Below, one piece after another: positions 19,920 to 24,110 of a stretch of DNA of 24,110 bases. Source of the stretch: Dissophora ornata (Eukaryota; Mortierellomycota; Mortierellomycetes; Mortierellales; Mortierellaceae); contig MU616920.1 of the NCBI GenBank assembly GCA_025201705.1, positions 7,794 to 31,903 of the forward strand, written 5' to 3'. Position numbers and translations under genes: made by a program. Numbering within the stretch: the stretch's first letter is position 1; each line of letters starts with the position of its first letter. The notes under the pieces are model-generated. The model saw nothing but the letters and a program-made list of their open reading frames with translations, had not been told where the DNA came from and did not search any database.

Positions 19920-22511
19920 ATGGAAGAAACCGCAGTCAACTTGGTACGACCCATTACACGTTAGTTGAATCAACCACGAACAGAAGCCACACATGCATGT
20001 TAACATCCCATTCCCTCGTTGTCATTAGGCGCATCGGTATGCCAATGCCGCCGAAGAATACCATGAGCGAAGCCAATGGGCCGAAGCTGCCGACATGCAC
20101 TTCAGGGCTGCTGGTACAGAGTTTTTTCAATCCCCTTCCCAGACGAGCAAAAAGCCGTTTCTAGCTCGTCTGACAGGTAAATATCTGTCATTGAGCTAAT
20201 AGATCTCTCTCACCTTCGTTTCTGCGGGCATAGATCAATTCTTGTTGGCAACTAATGATGCGCAGAGTCAAGAAGTCATTCGGACGCTGAAGTTGATGAA
20301 TGCCAACCATATCCGCCAAGGAAAAGATCTGCAAAGAAGGGTCGCCAAAGCCGCTGCTGCTACTGCTTCTGCACCACAACCAAAACAGTCAAGTACTACG
20401 AGGAAAAAAGGAGACGGAGGTCATGGCTCTGCAGTAACCTCAGCTTCAACAGCAACAGGAATTACATCAGGAAGTACAACAGCAGCTGGAGCGACTTCTG
20501 GGCGCCGAAGAGGTAGTTCTGGAAATCAAAGAGGAAATAGCGGAGGTCTTGGACAAGGACTTTTTAGCAACCCTTACCGCCCGACGCATGAAGACCTTGA
20601 CGATAACGCGAGGGTCGGTGGAGAAGCAGCCTCGGCAGAATCGTATACGGGGATGTTATCGGACGTGTCGAGCGATTCTTCCTCAGCCATGATCGAGGAA
20701 TCGTTTACTCTCATCAAGAACCATGTGGTACGTATGCTTACAGGTTGCTACTCCTTGAATGCAAATTGTTTACTGTTGATGGCAATTAATGACCCACTTT
20801 GTCTATGATGTTTGGATCATGTAATAGAGAGATGATTCGGACCCATTCAACAAGTTCTGGGATGCTGTTGAAAACCTAGTGCTGAAGATCTCGAGTCCTG
20901 TCGCCTTCACATCAATACCCCTCGACGGCGATGACCCTATGTTGCTCAATTCTCCCTCTACTGAAGAACCACCACCTCTGAGCCATGGCGATACATCTTT
21001 CACTGATCAAGGAGCTGGAAGAGAGCTGGTGCCTACGACTAATAACGACTTGAGAGTGCCACAAGCTATATTGAGTCAGTCTCAGTCCCGTCTCTCCAGA
21101 AGCCGTGGCCTTGACCCCTCATCCATGCAGGAATCGTTCTTTATCATTGATTCGCCCTCTATTTCCAATTCACAGAAAGGTTATTCACGTAATCGTTCTG
21201 AATCTGCGTCTGCATCATTGCCCGCATCCAGCTTGAGTTCTAGACCTTCTTCAGCGAGTCTCAAGAGATCAGAGATTACTGCAAGGACTTCATCCAAGAC
21301 TTTGGAGGAATACGCAATGGAGAATCAACAGCTGAAAATGTCGATGGATAAATTGTCGAAACGCAACATGAAGTTGGAAAAGAATCTGGAGGGAGTTATG
21401 CAAATGAGTGTATGGACCAAGGATGTGCAACGGTCAGCGATGCAGTTGATTAAGAGCCAGGACATTCTCCGCCCAGTCAAGCAGTCTGTCCACGATCTTT
21501 CAGCAGGTACTTGGATTGGTATTTCGTTAACTTTGCTACATGTAATGGATATGACACTGTATTCTTGCTGACGACTGTTTTTCATCTGTTCGTCTCATAG
21601 GAACCGAAAAAGGCATTGCATTACCTCAACGTCCACAAACGTCTACAAGTTCGCAGCTCATAACACTTTCCGCCTCTCAAACGAGCTCTAAACCAGCGAC
21701 TATGCAGGCACGACTCCTAGAATTGGAGGAAGAGGTGTTGAGACTCAAGCTGGAAAATTCAAAGCTGAACTCATTGATGAAGAAATACAAGCAACGGTGG
21801 GAGGACTTGAAAGAATCAGCTAAAAAGCGGCGGAGTGCTACGTCTACACCTTCAGATGGCACTGGGGAGGTCAGTGACGGCGGCGGAAGTACTAATTCAG
21901 ATCCTCGATCGTCCAGTAACCGACCACTCATGCAAGGCAGTGGGGCATCTTCACCCTCGAATATTAATCCTTACGCGAGTTCTACACTGGTCGGCAATCC
22001 CAATGGCAGCAGTACCCCGAGCAGACCGCTTTCGAATCTTTCACGATCATCATCAGCCTCGGGACCTGTGCTGTCAGCAGGCGGAAGTTATCAGAGAAGA
22101 ATTTTGATAGAGAACAAGGCTGGAGGTGTGGATCCGACGCCATTGAATGTACATCGTCACTTGTCTTCTGGAGTTGTGTCCTCCACTTCGCCGAGAGTAC
22201 TGGATGCATCACCGAGGACGGCGACAAGTGTGAGCAGCCCACCGATTTCTACGCCCGAGGTCCAGAGGTCGGCATCCACATCGCCTGTTCCTACACTTGT
22301 TGCTGTTTCACCTGCGACATCGGAAGCACTGCCAGGAGAACTGGGGGGATCGGCGACGTCATCACCTAAACCTTTGATGAGCCCCACAGCTGTGTCGACG
22401 TCCTCGTCAAAAGTGCTGTCCCCTACGATGAGTGGATTTACTTCGTCCTTGTCTGCTTCGGTTAACTCTGATTCAAGAACACCACCTCCAGAATCACCGC
22501 AAGTAAACTAG
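19920..22511 (+). CDS. Atg38/NRBF2-like autophagy protein (PI3-kinase complex I subunit)
   Basis: Five exons, 19920-19943, 20029-20176, 20234-20727, 20828-21506 and 21601-22511, join in phase to give 751 residues. The first exon has only eight codons; it is chosen because MEETAVNLAH resembles the NRBF2 N-terminus and the phase fits. Residues about 3-90 look like an MIT-type helical hairpin (AHRYANAAEEYHERSQWAEA, later TLKLMNANHIRQGKDLQRRV). Residues about 226-250 hold DPFNKFWDAVENLVLKISSP, a segment I associate with fungal homologues. Coiled coils lie at about 380-415 and 483-528 (LLELEEEVLRLKLENSKLNS). Most of the rest is Ser/Thr/Pro-rich and disordered. Known members bind Atg14 and Vps34 and help assemble the class III PI3-kinase complex in autophagy; that role is inferred here. 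It is much longer than human NRBF2 (287 residues), mainly through disordered inserts. A 29-base A run starts 11 bases after the stop. Confidence 0.65.
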
Positions 22512-22521
22512 TAGAAACTCC

Positions 22522-22550
22522 AAAAAAAAAAAAAAAAAAAAAAAAAAAAC
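22522..22550. repeat. Poly-A tract, 29 bases
   Basis: An uninterrupted A run just behind the NRBF2-like stop codon, followed by cccct. Confidence 0.9.
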
Positions 22551-23300
22551 CCCTGCAACCATGTGCCTAACTTCCAAATAATGGCACCATGACCGACCGC
22601 GCACCTATGTAAACCCAGTTGCAGCCACATGTCGTGGTTTTCCTCAGGCAATGGACAAGGCAGACAAAGTCAACACCTAGGATGCGACTATCAACGCAAC
22701 GACTGCGGCTTCTCTTCGGACAATTGACAAGGCTGTCAATTATCGCTTCAGAAGTCAGACCGACTTTTTGATCAATCCGAGAACACCAGAGAGACAGCTA
22801 CGCGTGGCAATAACCATGACGACGATTGTACAACACCTGACAGCATTCGTCTTGCAAAAAAAAAAAAAAATCAACGATCGCGTTCTTTCGTCTCTCGCTC
22901 CGCTCAGACTAATATCACCACGCCCTCAGAAAAGGATGGGGCAATAACCAAGTCGTAGATGACATGCTCTTCTTCAAGACAGTGCATCACAGCGACTCTG
23001 TTGTAAACGTCAGCGATGACTATCGAAAAACAATAAAGGAACTCGCTGATAAGAAATTCCAACACCTTGATATTGAATCCATTAAAGCCAATATGGGAAG
23101 ATCTTACAGAATCCAGCTTGAGATCGTTGAATACAACGTCCTCGCACTCGAAAACTTAAAGACGGACGCGTCATAGCCCATGTCCGCTTTTGAAGATGAA
23201 GTTTATGAAGCGCTACTTGCCACAGGAGTATTACACTCCTTAATCAACACCAGCATTGCGAAACTTGCATTTTCTTCCATGAAAAAAAAGAGGAGGAGGA
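22551..23300 (+). other. Decayed or orphan open frames, origin unknown
   Basis: Two stretches look more protein-like than random. From about 22650 a frame interrupted by one TAG reads on past 22840 with segments such as TAASLRTIDKAVNYRFRSQT. From about 22950 to 23176 a frame gives LFFKTVHHSDSVVNVSDDYR, then ELADKKFQHLDIESIKANMG, and after its stop continues with SAFEDEVYEALLATGVLHSL. I recognise no family. A 12-to-13-base A run near 22858 lies between the two. This may be a broken gene or transposon fragment. Confidence 0.25.
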
Positions 23301-23997
23301 GGGGTAGAAGGTGGATCGGCTTTTCTGCTTTTCCATCCAGCGCGTGCTGGAAATGCAAAAACTCAAAATGCCACCCCTTCCATCGCAACTTCCACGCGAC
23401 GTTTCTTTGACCACTGAGTCTTGACACCTCTGCCTCTAGCCCTCCCGCGACACATACACACGCACACGCACCTCCTCTATACCTTTTGTAGACATTTAAT
23501 AGAAAGAACTAAGAACTTCAGTCCAGATCATTCCCACCGCCTCGCTTTATTTTTATGTTACAACTTTTCCAGTCAAGAGAAGCCATATCATTCACTCATG
23601 TTGCGTTCTAGTCCATATTCGCACAGGCGTGCCACCAGAAGTTGCACCACCTCACCACTGTTGGCCATGGGCCACCGCTCCCCAAACGATGCTGGTGTTC
23701 AGCTCTCCGACTGTATTTATGCTATTTCTCTTCACTGTGGAGCATGTTACCGCGTACTCGCGTGATATATCGCGTAGAGAGTTTTTCGCCATCTTGTGTG
23801 AACAACAACCTGATTCTCTTGCCGAATGTCGCTCATTTCGCTCATTCAATGGCGGAATGCCAACACCGGTCAAACAAATAAAGTCGAAGCTGCTGCTGCT
23901 TGTCGTTCTTGGGCATCCGTATTTTTTTTTTCTTTGTTGCGAAAAAGAAGTACTTTTATTTCTCTGGATGAGGACTCTTTACTATTACTCCACTATT
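23301..23997. other. Intergenic, nothing coding recognised
   Basis: Holds a purine-rich stretch (about 23281-23312) and a short CA-rich run (23450-23470). On the minus strand an AATAAA signal lies at about 23955-23960, which fits the end of the gene at the right edge. Confidence 0.4.
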
Positions 23998-24110
23998 CTA
24001 AACCAGACTCTCTGCCAACTCGAGGAGTTGCCCAGGGTGCACGACGAGGACGTGGTCTGGAGATCGCACCCCGTTGTTCTTTTGAGTTTTCTCAGGTCAA
24101 AAGAAAACGG
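23998..24110 (-). CDS. Probable last exon of a minus-strand gene (partial)
   Basis: Reading leftwards from about 24090, a frame ends at TAG (24000-23998) with the sequence NNGVRSPDHVLVVHPGQLLE, then LAESLV. It looks like a genuine protein C-terminus, and an AATAAA signal follows about 40 bases later on the same strand. A TGA stop lies a little upstream in the frame, so the exon would have to begin after it, possibly at the ctgag acceptor-like site near 24096. No family is recognised from so short a piece. Confidence 0.3.

Noticed and set aside
23652..23873. Minus-strand frame with HTH-like MAKNSLRDISREYAVTCSTV
   Set aside because: Suggestive of a transposase HTH, but short, isolated and without supporting neighbours or repeats.
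1..24110. CRISPR array, bacterial operon or phage-type defence system
   Set aside because: No regularly spaced repeats of that kind, and the intron-rich genes are plainly eukaryotic.

Overview
The window looks like nuclear DNA of a filamentous fungus. Genes are broken by many short introns (about 75-190 bases) with GTAAGT/GTACGT-type donors and YAG acceptors, and intergenic DNA carries long A/T homopolymers and simple repeats. The gene content (a channel with a propeller-like N-terminus, a class III chitinase with a chitin-binding tail, a fungal GIY-YIG-like protein, transposon relics) fits an early-diverging fungus of the Mortierella type. That placement rests on family recognition, not on a database search.

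Layout. 1-2124 (+): 3' part of a gene with 62-residue tandem repeats, a Cys/His motif and a C-terminal T5orf172/GIY-YIG-like domain. 2125-4147: intergenic, with short tandem repeats and a decayed transposon HTH gene (2690-3301, -). 4148-10484 (+): a 12-exon gene for an approximately 1696-residue six-TM TRP-like channel with a propeller-like N-terminus and a Gln-rich heptad-repeat tail. 10485-12629: intergenic, ending in the chitinase promoter. 12630-13993 (+): secreted GH18 chitinase. 14767-15439 (-): relic of a SANT/Myb-like, probably transposon-associated gene. 15783-17607 (+): broken beta-lactamase-fold serine hydrolase with a DUF3471-like tail. 18086-18361 (-): small secreted eight-cysteine protein with hydrophobin-like cysteine order. 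19258-19539 (-): last exon of an unrecognised basic-tailed protein, divergent from 19920-22511 (+), a five-exon gene for an Atg38/NRBF2-like autophagy protein. 22660-23300: decayed open frames of unknown origin. 23998-24110 (-): probable last exon of a gene running off the right edge.

I see no operon-like organisation or single multi-gene system. The most interesting objects are the channel, the hydrophobin-like small protein, the NRBF2-like gene and the repeat-bearing GIY-YIG-like gene. At least three of the loci are genes caught in decay, so the segment mixes conserved housekeeping genes with accessory DNA.
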